The notes under the pieces: generated by a model
What the model saw: only the letters and a program-made list of their open reading frames with translations
Databases searched by the model: none
Told to the model about the DNA's origin: nothing
Shown here: positions 12,501 through 33,458 of the stretch, piece after piece
How positions within the stretch are numbered: position 1 is the stretch's first letter
How the letters are laid out: the number at the start of each line of letters is the position of its first letter
Made by a program: the position numbers and the translations under genes
Origin: Takakia lepidozioides
Taxonomy: Eukaryota > Streptophyta > Takakiopsida > Takakiales > Takakiaceae
Assembly (NCBI GenBank): GCA_030704615.1
Contig: CM060734.1
Span: 45,276,042-45,340,041, forward strand
DNA length: 64,000 nucleotides
Direction of reading: 5' to 3'

Positions 12501-14180
12501 GTTCTGCCCAAACTGGGCGCAGGGTCTATGCCTACGGCAAACAATGTTGTATGAATACATTCTTCTCTCTCTACTTCTGTCTCCATGTCCGTCATGAGGG
12601 CTTTTCAACAGAGCATCTTGTTCCTTACATGAGATCCAGGCAGAATGTCGTTTTAGAGATTCCTCATCCCTAGCATAAGCCTTCAGCTACAAGGAACTGG
12701 AGTGCTCCTTACGCAGATGGTGCTCTTTGTCTTCACGGAACGTTTGGGGGTCAGATTTCAATTTGGTGGTCCTACTGTGTGCCATTGGTCCCCCTAGGTC
12801 TTCATATTATTGTGATTGTAGGTGATGATCAGGTGCTTGGGGTGCAGACTTTTTCGCAAAAACTATTTTGGTGCAGCGGATGAAGTTGAACTCAAATTTG
12901 TAAACAGGTATGTCAAGTTGCCTCAGAGCTAGATCTCCGATTTGTAACGCTTAGTAGGGGAGGACTGTTTTCACAAAGGGTTCCTACTCTATCCCTTGTG
13001 CTGCATGCGATTAGGCAATAATGTGGCAAGAACACTGCAGGAGAGCAAACGAGGACCTGACACTTTTGAGCATCATACTCAATCAGGAGATTCGTCGCCT
13101 TGCTACCCAGGTGATTATGTCAACTACGTTGAAAGCTTTGAAAGCTTGCATCTCTACTCTTATTGGTTTGTTTATATAAGAGCTTCCACTTTCCTGATTC
13201 ATAGAACATGACAAGTTGCTGTACATAGTCTAACCAGAGCTCCAGCATCTCAATGGAGAGAGAGAAGTACTACTCGACATTTGCTATGATGCGCATAGAT
13301 CCGAGGATTAAAACTCCTCAAGCTGATTGGGCATCCAGCCCACCATGGAATGTGACATGGCTCACTACTAGGGGAAGCTTTGAGCTGTGGGGAGTCTAAG
13401 AACGAAAGGAACTGTCATGGGCTTGAATACAGTGGTCCTTGGGCGTTTGTTATTTCATCCAAGTCTTACCGTGGAAACACAGGTGATAAGAGTAAAATGG
13501 TCCCTGCATGCAAGGGAGGAGATTGTGCATGAGCTGTCAACACATTTGAAAGGCAAAGATACATTGAGAATTTTGGATCGTGTTCGGCAAAGCACAAGGG
13601 ATATGTTAGATGAGCAAGAAGGGGCACGAAACCGTCTGTTCACTGTTCAGGACGTGATGCAAAGTAATGTACGCGCATGGCTGCAGGTACTCTCCCCACC
13701 TGTTGTATCCACTCAGCAATCCCTCTATCTTATTTGCTATTTCTCTTCCCTATTCTTCTTGGTCCCACGTATACTGATTCCACTGATTGTCCTTTGCAGG
13801 AAAAGAGTATTAGAGTCCAACATAACCTTGCTGTGATCGGAGGTGGGGGCCTCTTGCTCTCAGTTTTAGTGGGCCTCTTTGGCATCAATGTGGATGGCAT
13901 TCCTGGCCAAAAAAATTCACCCTATGCTTTTGCAATCTTCTCAGCGTGTCTAGTGCTCTTGGGAGTTGCTGTGATTGGTCTTGGAGTGGTGTATCTGGGC
14001 ATGAAGAAGCCTCCCACTGAAGAACAAGTTACCTCCCGAAAGATAGAGCTACAGGAGTTTGTGAAAACATTTCAGCGAGCAGCCGAAGCCCATGAGAATG
14101 TCAGAAATCTGTCTTCGAATGATGAGGAGGATGTGGCTCTAAATACTAGCCTAGACAGGGATTACATCCTTATGGCTTAA
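9528..14180 (+). CDS. Plant CorA-like (Mg transporter-like) membrane protein with GIN motif, eight exons
   Basis: Exons 9528-10085, 10523-10768, 10899-11078, 11252-11343, 12848-12907, 13041-13110, 13483-13686 and 13800-14180 join in frame to 596 residues. The sequence follows the Arabidopsis CorA-like family that includes At1g29820: WVPIGWARLSELVQTVQ, PTWWCHVDARHP, VPVRVAGGLLFELLGQS, VLRAWQAQNFLVT, FGAADEVELKFVNR, SIILNQEIRRLATQ and VIRVKWSLHAREEI. Two membrane spans lie in the last exon, the first ending in LFGINVDGIPG (GIN at residues 498-500) where true CorA channels have GMN. Family members are annotated as putative Mg2+ transporters; with the altered motif transport is not assured. The C-terminus ends in DYILMA, like the DYI ending of relatives. 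The start Met is in strong context (ACCATGG); the N-terminal 130 residues are poorly conserved, so an upstream exon is possible. Intron 11344-12847 is filled with LINE tails. Confidence 0.93.
11535..12570 (+). mobile_element. Cluster of LINE 3'-tail fragments in a CorA-like intron
   Basis: Three tails read in the plus direction. One is at about 11535-11600 (TTGCCACAAGGCTACTGCAA). The second is at 12168-12250 (CAAACTGGGCGCGGGGCAAT, then ACGTCTTATAAGTACATTCTC, with about 350 bp of non-coding body before it). The third is at 12435-12575 (AGGTAAGTC, GGTGAGC, AACTGGGCGCAGGGTC, then a TGTATGAATACATTC ending). Short CT-rich stretches and repeated GTCCCATAAGCTC motifs (11450, 11610, 11745) accompany them. 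Confidence 0.7.
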
Positions 14181-15605
14181 AGGCATCCTCCCCTTACTTC
14201 TAGTGGAAATAAACAACATCATCCTCGCCACATCTGCTTGGCTAGAGGGAGTAAGGCAGGAGGCAATGCTTGTGGTAGCTTTTGTTGGCCTCATAACATG
14301 CCCAGTTGCAAGCTGGGAAGAGAATAAAGGGAGCGTACTCTGACTCCAACTTCTGGGGCCTCGCCGCTGTTGGTCTAGCTGGTACTGGAGACTTGGAATT
14401 TCTATGTTGTGAACATTCAACATTGGTGACATTCCTGGTAACTGCCGCCCATCCAGCATGTCTAATAGACAAACTGGGTGCAGGGTTTATTGCCACAAAG
14501 CTTCGGAAATTAAGAGTACATTCGATTAGCCAGCACAGAATCCCAGACAATATGCCCACTGCATAGTGCAACTTGTCTTCGTCATTGTTGCTCTTTCATG
14601 GAAATAAAATGAAAGTGTATCAAGGGCCTCAGAAGTCCCAGACAGAAAGTCATGCAGATAAATGGGCAATATTCATTATCATCACCTGCAGGTGTGTACA
14701 TTTCTAGCAATGAAAGATCTCATTCCCAGAGATCAAAATAAGAACCTTCATGCAGCAAGCCAAAATCTGTTTCTTTGTAATCTTTTGTTTCTGGAAGCTC
14801 TGTAACCCACTAAATCTGTGCTTACTAATGGAGGTTCAACATTACTATTATACAAACTTGCCACCCAACACTCAAGGGGGAGATGCTGGTACATATAGAG
14901 CATCTGGCCATACAACTGAAGAGTGCATCTTGAGACGTGGAAGAAAATGGTGACACCGACTACTACATTCAACTTTCTCCCCAATACCTAACAGAGAAGG
15001 ATCTCATTAATGGTGTACAGCTTAACAGGCTTTCAACTTTCAACCCTGCCCAAATGAGTTGGATTGTCAATTTGGAACTGAGCAGTGAGTTCCAAGTATC
15101 TGGATTCCAAACCCATCAAGTTTGCCTTACATGTGGAGGGCAAGACATTGAGTCCAAGCCACTCTGCAACACTTACAGGAATGACCAGTGCTACCAGCCT
15201 CCATGGAGAAACTTGGAAGCTTGGATTGCAGTCCAAAATGACCTCATCGCGTAAAAAGGACCCAATCAATTTGATATGCACACCTTCAGCACCATGGAGG
15301 GCCAAGGTGTGCTCCTGGGTCATTCGGGCCAAGAAGCCACTAGTGTTGATCGACAAGGTCCTCAATGTCTCATTAGCAGTAGCTCAGGACCACTCATATA
15401 ATAGTGACATGGATTGGGGTGCAGTTCAGATTTGACCAATCCTATCTTCGGCAAAAACCAGGCAAGAGTCCGTTTTGAAACATGAGATGCACACAAGCAC
15501 AGATGGCAGCACCTATTAGACTACCAAATGCAGTGCAATCAAAGAGGTACACCTACCTTGTCCTGAGCATGTTTGCACTGTCAGAATAAGGAGGTCGCAA
15601 TAACT
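14181..15605. other. Convergent spacer between CorA-like gene and KRI1; degenerate LINE tail
   Basis: Two 3' ends face each other here. A worn LINE tail (AAACTGGGTGCAGGGTT, TTGCCACAAAGCTT, AGAGTACATTCGATT) lies near 14468-14525. Open frames at 15033-15365 (minus) and 15085-15435 (plus) overlap on opposite strands and match nothing I recognise. Confidence 0.5.
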
Positions 15606-17845
15606 CTATTCTGTTGCATGCCTCTTTCTTTTTTTGGTTGACGACTTCGTGACTCCATACGAGGCTAAACGAGACTGATCCAAAAATGCAGCTGGGCCTG
15701 ATTTCTTCCTCCTTCGCTTTTTGCTCTTCTTCACAACTTCAGCTCTCACCTCATTCCCGTCAGTGGTGGTAGCGCCAGTCTCCTTTGGTTGGTCACCCTC
15801 ACTCACGGATGTCCCTGGCTCCAGTTTGCTTGGAGCACTGGCCTCCCCCTTTGCATGACTACTATGAAGTCTATTTTTGGCAGCTTTCGCTTTACTGAAA
15901 CTCTGCTCCTGGTTTAAAGCCTGTTTCTTCCTTCCCTTTTGACTCAACCGCAAGTGTCGAGGAACCTCCCACTCCTCTGTTCGATAAGGGGCCAATTTTT
16001 TTATAGAAACAATCTGATTGAGATCCTTGTCATCTGTATTAAGAATCTCCTTTACCTTCAGCCCATAGTTTGATGGATTTATTTGTCGGTATTTGAACCT
16101 GGTAGGAAGATCACCAACCATGTCTTCATAGTCCAGTTTGTAATAATCCTCCAGGCGCTTGTCAAAGGCGAATTTCTCTTTCGATGATATCTTTTGCTTC
16201 TCATGTACAGCAGCAAAGCCTACCTTCTTATCCGAGTCCTTTGGCAGTCCCAACGCTTCATCCTCATCCTCAAAATTAGGCTTCTCTATGATATCCATGT
16301 TCTCGTCTTCATCAAGTTCAGCATCCTCTGCACCATAATAATCCTCCCCAAAAGCTTTCTTCATTTTCTTGTCATACTCGTCAGGATCAAAATCTTCCTC
16401 CAAATCCTCCTCGTCCAGAACTGACAACCCTCCAGAGCTGGCACCAGCAACAGTCCTTATTTTTTCCAGCTTCTCCATGAGCTCTTTCTTCTTTAAGTTC
16501 TTCAGACGCTTCAACTCCTCCTGTCTTAGTTTAGCTTCTTCCAATATTCTCTCCTCCTTCTTCATCCTTTGTTTCTTTCGAGCATCGGGTTTCTTGCGAA
16601 CAGAACCTTCAACCATCCTTGAATGTCCCATGACCTGAGCAACTCCCCCTTCCTGAAATCGAAAATTAAATTCAGCTTCATACTTGTCTTGTTTATCCAG
16701 ATCATCTTCCTCTTCACTGACTTCCCCAACAACCTCTTGGTACGAGGGTGTCCGGTTTAGGTCACGATCAATCCAACCTTGATTGAGAAGATAATCTTTC
16801 AGGAACTTCTCATTTTCATCTAGGCCATCATCCTTGCCAAAGTAACTCTCTAGCCTGCGAGCAATGTCAACATCCTTTTTGCGCTGCTCCGCCTCCTGCA
16901 CTGCTGCTTCATCGTCTTCCTTGTCCCTTACTAGTTCCTCCTGTGTCTTGTGTCTCACTCTTAGTAGGCCACCTGAGACAAACACAACAGGAGAGGGCAT
17001 TCAACATTTTGCGTGGTCCATGGACTGTGTGGCGATTGGTTAGGTCAGAAAAAGCCTTCCTGTTCCAGAAAAATGAGAGAACGATTTGGAGACATTAACA
17101 TCACTTGGAAGCCAGAAATTGACTCCAACAATGCTTCGGTTGGCGTCATCTCTCTCTCTGAAAACACATCCACATACCACACCCATGTGGATAAATAACA
17201 CCGCTTGTGGGACAAGGAGAGCGAGGACACGGATAAGAATAAGCGAGAAGAGGGAGCAACTCACTAACAGCAGATTACTCTACAGCGCACACCTTCATCG
17301 TCCGAATCCGCCTCTGCTGCACTTCGTAAGAACGCATCCTTCAATTCCTTCTGCTCATCCGCATAAGTGCGAGGAGGAGCGGCTCGCCTTCGGGGCCTCT
17401 CATCCTCATCATCACCGCCATCTAGTAGATGCTGCGCCACCACGTCTTTCAGATACAATGGTTTCTTTTTTTCCGCATGCTCTCCTTCTCCATCCCCCTC
17501 CTCCTCCTCCTCATCAACATCGTCATAGAACGTCGCTCCAGGCTCATAAATATCGGGATCCCGCCTCTTAATCTTTGAAAGCGTTTCGAATATCTGTGCA
17601 TCTGTGCGGACAGGGAGAAGGCCCTCGTCATCCTCCTCCTCGGAATCGGATTCATCGGAACCTCCAGCACGGCCCTGCTTTTCAAGCTCCTGCAGGCGAT
17701 GGAGATCTTCGCGCTTCTTGTTGTGCACAAAGCGCTTGGCATAATCTTGATTCACAGTAATCCGAGCCTCCTCCTCACCCCCGTCATCTTCGTCATCTTC
17801 AAGCAAAGATCTGCTCGCCTCGCTCCCCCGTCTCCGGCCCATCAT
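15606..17845 (-). CDS. KRI1: KRI1-like ribosome biogenesis protein, two exons
   Basis: Minus-strand exons 17845-17293 and 16972-15606 join in frame to 639 residues (638 if the second of two adjacent Met codons, 17842, is used). KRI1 partners KRR1 in the nucleolus for 40S subunit assembly. Visible features: a very acidic N-terminal half with Glu/Asp runs, RLESYFGKDDGLDENEKFLKDY, a long KE-rich helical stretch (RKKQRMKKEERILEEAKLRQ), and the conserved C-terminal block DYEDMVGDLPTRFKYRQINP followed by NYGLKVKEIL. The end is Lys/Arg-rich (KKSKKRRRKK, STKKRKRHA), consistent with a nucleolar localisation signal. The upstream gene is the MAPK on the same strand; the downstream neighbour is convergent. 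A telomere-like motif lies just before the start codon. Confidence 0.93.
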
Positions 17846-17895
17846 CGCAGCCACAACTCGGACCTCTCTATCCTCTCTCCTCACACCATCCACCC

Positions 17896-17917
17896 CTAAC
17901 CCTAACCCTAACCCCTC
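17896..17917. promoter_or_regulatory. Telo-box-like CCCTAA repeats upstream of KRI1
   Basis: Three to four CCCTAA units (minus strand TTAGGG) lie about 50-70 bp before the KRI1 start codon, followed upstream by a T-rich tract (17930-17955). In plants, telo boxes near the transcription start are typical of ribosomal protein and ribosome-assembly genes, which fits KRI1. A site that binds a factor is an inference. Confidence 0.65.
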
Positions 17918-17956
17918 TCCCCCCCAACTTTTTTTTTTTGATTTTTGTTTTTTCAA

Positions 17957-18807
17957 ATTGCCCTGGAAGCTTTATTTGGAATTTTCGCCGGCCTCAACTC
18001 TTACGTATTGTTTTAATTACGCAACCGAATTTATTTAACCATAGAATCATGACCGGGAGCTGGACGAAACATTGATCACCCGTCCGTTCACTCACAAACT
18101 TGTCGTCGATGGGGATGATTGATGGATGTGTGACAGATAGAGACATCCATTTTGCTGTAATAGAACTCCCTGGCCTCATGAGCAGCGTGAAGAAGAATGC
18201 TGTGTACCCCAAATTGCAAAGACATCATCTTACTTGAGCCATCACCTCCGCATCAAGTTCGACAGAGAGACAAGTGATGATCATCATTTACCACTTACAA
18301 CAAGGTCTGAATGAATCGCTGGCATCCCAGCTGAGCGATTAACGCACTCCTATTTCTGCAGGGACTTCCAGTAGCACCAGCTACGTGGTGCATCCACAGA
18401 TGCAGCTGCCCCAATGGCTTAAAGAGCTAATTTCCAAGTGTTCCGTACCCCCTCCATAGAATAACAAGAGCTTATACAGGGTCCAATATGCAGTCACCAT
18501 AATGGCCCCAGCTAAATGTACAGTGTGAGTGCATGAAGAATCTTCCAGGCCATGGAGGCCAAAATGCCAGATGAGCAATCAGGTTTCTATAAGCTCTGCT
18601 GTTGCTGCTACTGGATGTATCTTCCTATACACTAAATTATGGAGGAAGCAGATGTGAGAGAGATTAGTGGAACATAATAATAACACATGAGATTCCCCAC
18701 TCTACGGTCTCTATGAAAAAAACAGAGGCTAGACTCCTTCTCGAGCGCAACCATCCACATGGAGTGAGAAGGATTGTTTCCCCAACAATCGATGGAAGAG
18801 CAAATGT
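17957..18807. other. Spacer between KRI1 promoter and MAPK 3' end
   Basis: Contains the KRI1 upstream region and the probable 3' UTR of the MAPK gene. No open frame or repeat stands out. Confidence 0.4.
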
Positions 18808-28280
<9,473 letters not shown>

Positions 28281-29154
28281 CGCTATCGCCCCTCCCTCCC
28301 CTCCCTCTCTCTCTCTCTTCACTCTCCTCCCCTTCTCTCGCCGGCAGTTTCGCCACCACACGCAGTTCCCTGGAACGCTTGGCGAAACACGGCTCTCCCA
28401 CCTGGCTATTGCACACTCGTTGCCGACACCGTCCCTCGCCACTCCCTCCCTCCCTCCCTCACCCTCTCCGTCTCCGTCTCCCTCTTCCTCTCTCTATCAT
28501 TGTCCTTCCTGCGGACACACTGACGCCACGCTATGGAGGTGGATCATATCCTTGTGTACTGCTATTCCTGGTCAAGTGTTCTTAAAGGTCTTGCGATCAA
28601 TGACAACGCTGAGACGAGACGAGGGGATGTACAGTACAAGACAACATGTGCTTGCGAGATTGGCAGTGACGACGGGTTGAACAAGGTTTTTGCAAGCGCT
28701 TCGCTGTGGCGTGCCTCTGATGAACTTCGTGAAGGTAATTCGAGAGGCATGACGCTTGGTTAGAATCTGTGAGTGTTGGAAAGTATGGTGAGCGCCGTGT
28801 GTGGTGCTGGTCCGAGCGCTGGCAGGTGTAGTGTGGAATCGGGCCCACCGCACCGCCCCGCTCCTGCACGTAAAACAGGTCTACTGTTCTAGTGCTGCCT
28901 TTTGAGACGCGAGTCCTCGAGCCCACCGCATGGTACTTGGAGTACTCCGGTCCATTCTGCGCACTCGTTCCTCAGCATGTGCCGGTGTGGTTGGGTATGT
29001 CTTGGGGGCTTATACCCCCACTATACCCTGCACCCTCGGGTGTTGAACATTGGACCTACTCCCTACCTACCATACCGCTCTAAGTATGGACTATTTTCAT
29101 ACTCCTTCAGACCTATATTGAGGATTGATAAACCCAAGCTAGCATGGGTATGTG
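28281..29154. promoter_or_regulatory. MAPK promoter and 5' UTR region with CT/CCCT-rich tracts
   Basis: Upstream of the MAPK start the plus strand has CCCTCCCTCCCTCCC-type tracts (28283-28310 and 28438-28500). On the coding strand these are GA-rich leader or promoter sequence, common around plant start sites. GC content falls sharply after about 28970. Confidence 0.4.
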
Positions 29155-29521
29155 TAGGGTAAAACACCCTATGACCGTTATATTTCCTATGATCGTTCAC
29201 CTCATAATTGCTTGGGTCAGGCCTGCATGTGCGACCATGGCTAGGCCCAAGACTGCTCATTTTTGCCACTTGGCAAACAGTTGTTTGATAAAACCCCCAA
29301 GAAATATGAGTGGTCATAAGGGCTCAAACTTCACACAAGCATTTGGATTGGTTCAACTTTGAAACCCCATAACTTTATGTGGATTTCATGAAATCATGCA
29401 CTTCCAAATGTGTTGGGATGCGTGGGGCATCTTATCAATTTATCCCGGGTAAAAACGACAAAAATTCACCGTTAGATCTTTCGCCATCTTTAGATGAACG
29501 GTCATAGGGTGTTCTACCCTA
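29155..29521. mobile_element. MITE-like element with 25-bp terminal inverted repeats
   Basis: The left end TAGGGTAAAACACCCTATGA (29155-29174, continuing CCGTT) is matched by its inverse at 29497-29521 with one mismatch. The element is 367 bp with no coding capacity. I cannot find a clear target duplication, so the superfamily is open. Confidence 0.75.
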
Positions 29522-30146
29522 ACGATACTCCTTATTTGTGCTTATCCTCATTCACATTTGTGCATTAATGTAGAACATAACATTATATCTTTGCAAATTT
29601 TATTCCAAAAAAATAAAGAAATCATTCTCTACATATCCTATCTTTACACATACATAATATATACTCCTAATATGTCATACCATATACTTGCACATATAGA
29701 CCTAGTATCTACATTTAAAATTTGACTTACTCATGCCTAAGATCAGGGTATGGCCCACATATGAATACTCATACCCGCCATGTACCCTATCCAGGCGGCC
29801 CCACGGTGATGTACACTGGGCTTTACCATCTTGGCCTTAAAGGTCGATTAGGTATATCATGACCAGCCCGGTATGTTAAAATGGACATACCAGTACAATA
29901 CTGGTTCGAACCGGATAATGAATGAGATTCATCGTGTCCCATCCAACATTGAATATGTAATATTTTACCTATTCAAGCAGCTATTGAATAGGTGCACTGA
30001 CCATGATGCTCGAACAATGCCCATTCAATTGATAATATATAATTTAAGTCGTTCACATATAATTGGAGGTATATGGACTCAATACAATCAGTAATAAAGT
30101 AATAAAAGGGTTGATCCATGATATCGCCTAAACCCTAAAAGTATTG
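29522..30146. other. AT-rich spacer, no feature seen
   Basis: No family resemblance in any frame. GC content is clearly lower than in the gene-rich left part. Confidence 0.4.
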
Positions 30147-30359
30147 TTTGATTCATAATATTTCATATTTAATATTTGACGCCTCCCGAAGGAAGCGTAA
30201 ATTATTCTGTCTCTTCGTGCCGAAGGGTTATTGCCTTCTACTAGGAAGGTGGACACCTTTGTGACACCAAGGGTGGATTGAACCCACAACCACTTCAGTA
30301 GGTGGTATGTACTGATTACCACCACGCTACAACTTGGCTGTCTTTGATTCATAATGTTT
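30147..30359 (-). mobile_element. tRNA-derived SINE with target site duplication
   Basis: A 179-bp element (30164-30342) is flanked by direct repeats TTTGATTCATAATrTTT (30147-30163 and 30343-30359, one mismatch). On the minus strand it begins with a tRNA-like head: A box TAGCGTGGTGG near 30330-30320 and B box GGTTCAATCC at 30284-30275, and ends in an AT-rich tail. This is the classic SINE layout made by LINE-driven retroposition. Confidence 0.85.
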
Positions 30360-31045
30360 TATTAATATGTCACTTACTGATTGAAAATAATATCCCATCT
30401 TGATTTAGTACGGTAGTACGTGATGTATTGAAAAACCGACATTTTTAAGTCAAAAGAAGCAATATACCCAAAATATTCAAAAATAATATCGTATAACAAA
30501 CATTTATATTTGTAATATTTATTCATTCGAAGATGGTACTATATATATATATATATTCAATCATATTCAATTATATTTTACACAATTGTATAATCCAAAG
30601 TTATATTAATTAGAAATATCAAAATCATAATATCGTAGATGGTAGAAACATCATACCCGACAAGTACAACAACGACACATTCATAGTGATTCTTGTCGGG
30701 GGCGATCCGTATTTGCAACGTATGTCATTCCTGCAACAAACAGTCGTCCCTTAGACTTAAGACCACAAAATAAAAACAGAAAAATAAACAAAAGTAAACA
30801 CAAAAGTACAAAACAAAAGAATGAAATGAAAAACATTGCAATACAACAAGTAGGCATAGTGGATTGAGGCTTGCCTTGAGAGCTCGTGGAAGAAGCGCAC
30901 GTTCAAATAAGGGCTTGCAATTCTTATAGTGTGCAATTAGCCCCTAACAATTAATGCTATGAAAGATCTATTAAAATTTATCGTCCATTGGGTAAAGACT
31001 ACCATTCGTTGGACGCAAACGTGCATCGTTGCAAACCACTGTTGA
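30360..31045. other. AT-rich spacer with short AT microsatellite
   Basis: (AT)8 lies at 30541-30556. Nothing else recognised. Confidence 0.5.
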
Positions 31046-31207
31046 ACTTTGGATGGTAAGGAACATGCACCGTTGGACGGAATGGAACGGCCATTGGATT
31101 TTGGATGGTAAATGGTTGTGCAATCGTTGGACTTTGGATGGTAAGGGACATGCACCGTTGGACGGAATGGAACGGCCGTTGGATTTTGGATGGTAAATGG
31201 TTGTGCA
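31046..31207. repeat. Tandem 85-bp repeat, two copies
   Basis: Units begin at 31046 and 31131 with ACTTTGGATGGTAAGG and share CATGCACCGTTGGACGGAAT, GGAACGGCC and TGGTAAATGGTTGTGCA. Only about three positions differ, so the duplication is recent. Inside each unit TTGGATGGTAA recurs, giving a sub-period of about 46 bp, and a further partial unit precedes 31046. Confidence 0.9.
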
Positions 31208-31804
31208 TTGCATATTAGGTGGATGAGATATCATTAATACGCATTGACTTTTGTGTGTGTGCATGGTGCATCATTATGATAAACTAATAAGACAAACAAT
31301 TGTAGTGGTTAGGTGTCATTATAAGGTAGTTCATTCATTTGAATTGTTTGAATGCACTGCATTAAATATCCTGGTATGCACACAAGGATGACTGGCGAGA
31401 GCCGGTCATTTTTGGATTTTTGATCGGTTGTTCAAGGTTCAACAAGTTTCGTGCAAAGATCCCACAATATAAGATGCGTTTTAAAGTATCTTTCATTGCT
31501 AGATACGCTCCTAGTGGCAAGGTTTAAGGGAGACTTTAGCACTTCCACTTATATGTTATGTTCACGGAGGGCATGTATGTCAAATACCCCAAAAATGATG
31601 TCGTTGGATTTTCAGTAAATATGTAGAGCAGTTTCATTCGGGCCCTGATTCTAGAGTGGTCCAGGAATTACTGTGGCCCATGAATTAGAGTGGGGCGCCT
31701 ACGTAGGAAGGCCACATGTATTAAGGAATGGGATGAGGGGTCCAAAAAAAAAAGGGAGGAATTGGCTAAATTTAGAATAGGGTGTCTTGTAGGGTTGACA
31801 TGTG

Positions 31805-31900
31805 TCGAGGGCCTTCTAGAAGGGTCCTAGGTCGGTGGGCTTCTAGAAGGGTCCTACCGCCCTGAGAGGCTATATAAGGGAACACCCCTCTTACTACCTA
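31805..31900 (+). promoter_or_regulatory. Heat-shock-element pair with TATA box
   Basis: CTTCTAGAAGGGTCCTA occurs twice (31813-31829 and 31840-31856, spacing 27 bp). Each copy holds a TTCnnGAA dyad, the core of a plant heat-shock element. CTATATAAGG, a good TATA box, begins at 31870. A start of transcription near 31900 would be expected. The first Met downstream (31975) opens only five codons, and no gene is recognisable beyond it, so this may be the promoter of a lost gene or of a retroelement LTR. Confidence 0.55.
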
Positions 31901-33458
31901 CTAACTTACTACCTATTAAATTAGCAAATAGTGGGCTCCGCAAAGGCTGGGCCACCAAAACAAAACAGCAAACATGAATCAATTAATTAATAGAGTTAAG
32001 AAAATATGTCAAACAGTTTCATATCTCCAATAAGTATATTACCACTCAAAATCAATATTTCATTTAACGTCGTCGGCCACGGTTGCTACCTGAGTCCGGC
32101 ACAGCGATTTGGTGTACTCATAGAATCTGATCAAAAAATTCAGGTGGAATGAAATTTGACTCACGTGCGGGTGTTTGCGAAATTGATGGGAAAGTTTTTG
32201 GCATAGGCGAGCATAAGCAACACGATCACAAAGCATAGACAACCCATGACTAAGCATAAGGAATCATGAGGATGCGGAATTATTGTATGTTAGATGAGCA
32301 TTTGGAAGGGCGGGACTATTGTCCAACTAAGTTCAAGCTACGAAAGATGACTCGGCAAAAATAATTGACCAACGAAATTCTCTTAGAGACAGAGGAGTCC
32401 GGCCGGCATCACTTCACCTTGCGGCTACTGCCCCCTGTCGGGGGTGGCATCTATGGGCTCTCTTAGTTGGGGTGAAAATATTTTGCATTGGAACCCTTCC
32501 CACAATCTTCCAAAGCAGTTCTTCAATTCATCTGAAAGAGGGATTACACGTTGACTGGTCCTTGACATTGTCGCAATGACCTTGTCCCCTTCACAAACGT
32601 CATCATTCGGCCCCACTTTTGCGTAGCAGGCGAATGGAACTAAAAATCATCTTAGTATTATTAGTTAATTTGAACATCTAACAAATTTAAAGCACAATCC
32701 ATCTTTCGAGCGGTTATGAGTTCAAATTGTCACCCTTTATAACAGGGAGGTTGCTGGGTCATTTGCCTTCTAAATAGAAGCCCTTCATATGAAATGACAC
32801 CTTGTTTTTGTTTTTGCAAGAATCAATAGTTTTTGGATAATTTAGATTATAGATTAGTGTGAGAGAGGACGCTAACATAACTAAGAGCCTATTGGCCGTG
32901 TGGCGCTAGAGCTCTATAGACTAGTAATCAAATATAATAGTAGTCTAGTTATAGTAAGCCAATCCAATAACTGGTGTATGTGTAAACCTCCATATGATGA
33001 TTATTAAAATATAAATTAATTTTTTCAAGGAAATTTTTTATATTTTTAAACTATTTTGTAAGGATAAAGTTTTTTAGTATCATAGAGAAGTATTATCTTT
33101 ACACAATATTTGTCTGAACATCAAGACCCACTTGTAGTACGAGAATAGTAGATAGAGATAACTGAAGTTGATCATGCAATTATTATAATTTTATAAGAAA
33201 ACAAGCGGCTAGTCGCATAATGGCTCCACCCTCAAGCATTATACATCCTATATTGCCAGTGAATGATGATATTTAACAACATGGTTTGGTAGTTTGAAAG
33301 CTATATATATATATATATATATATTTGTGATATGTTCAGTATGCCTATGTAACTCCTAACGGTTAGGTGTATTTGTCCAAATATGATCCAACTGTGAACC
33401 ATGTAGTAATTTTCATGAATTGAAGTGTCATATTAAACATCCTCAAGAATTGTACCAG
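31901..33458. other. AT-rich spacer with TA microsatellite
   Basis: (TA)12 lies at about 33302-33326. An open frame at 32425-32616 (minus) is unrecognised. No HUH, helicase or transposase motif was found. Confidence 0.4.

Noticed and set aside
17086-17571. 161-codon plus-strand open frame
   Set aside because: Overlaps KRI1 exon 1 and its intron in antisense; Pro/His-rich because of the acidic codons opposite.
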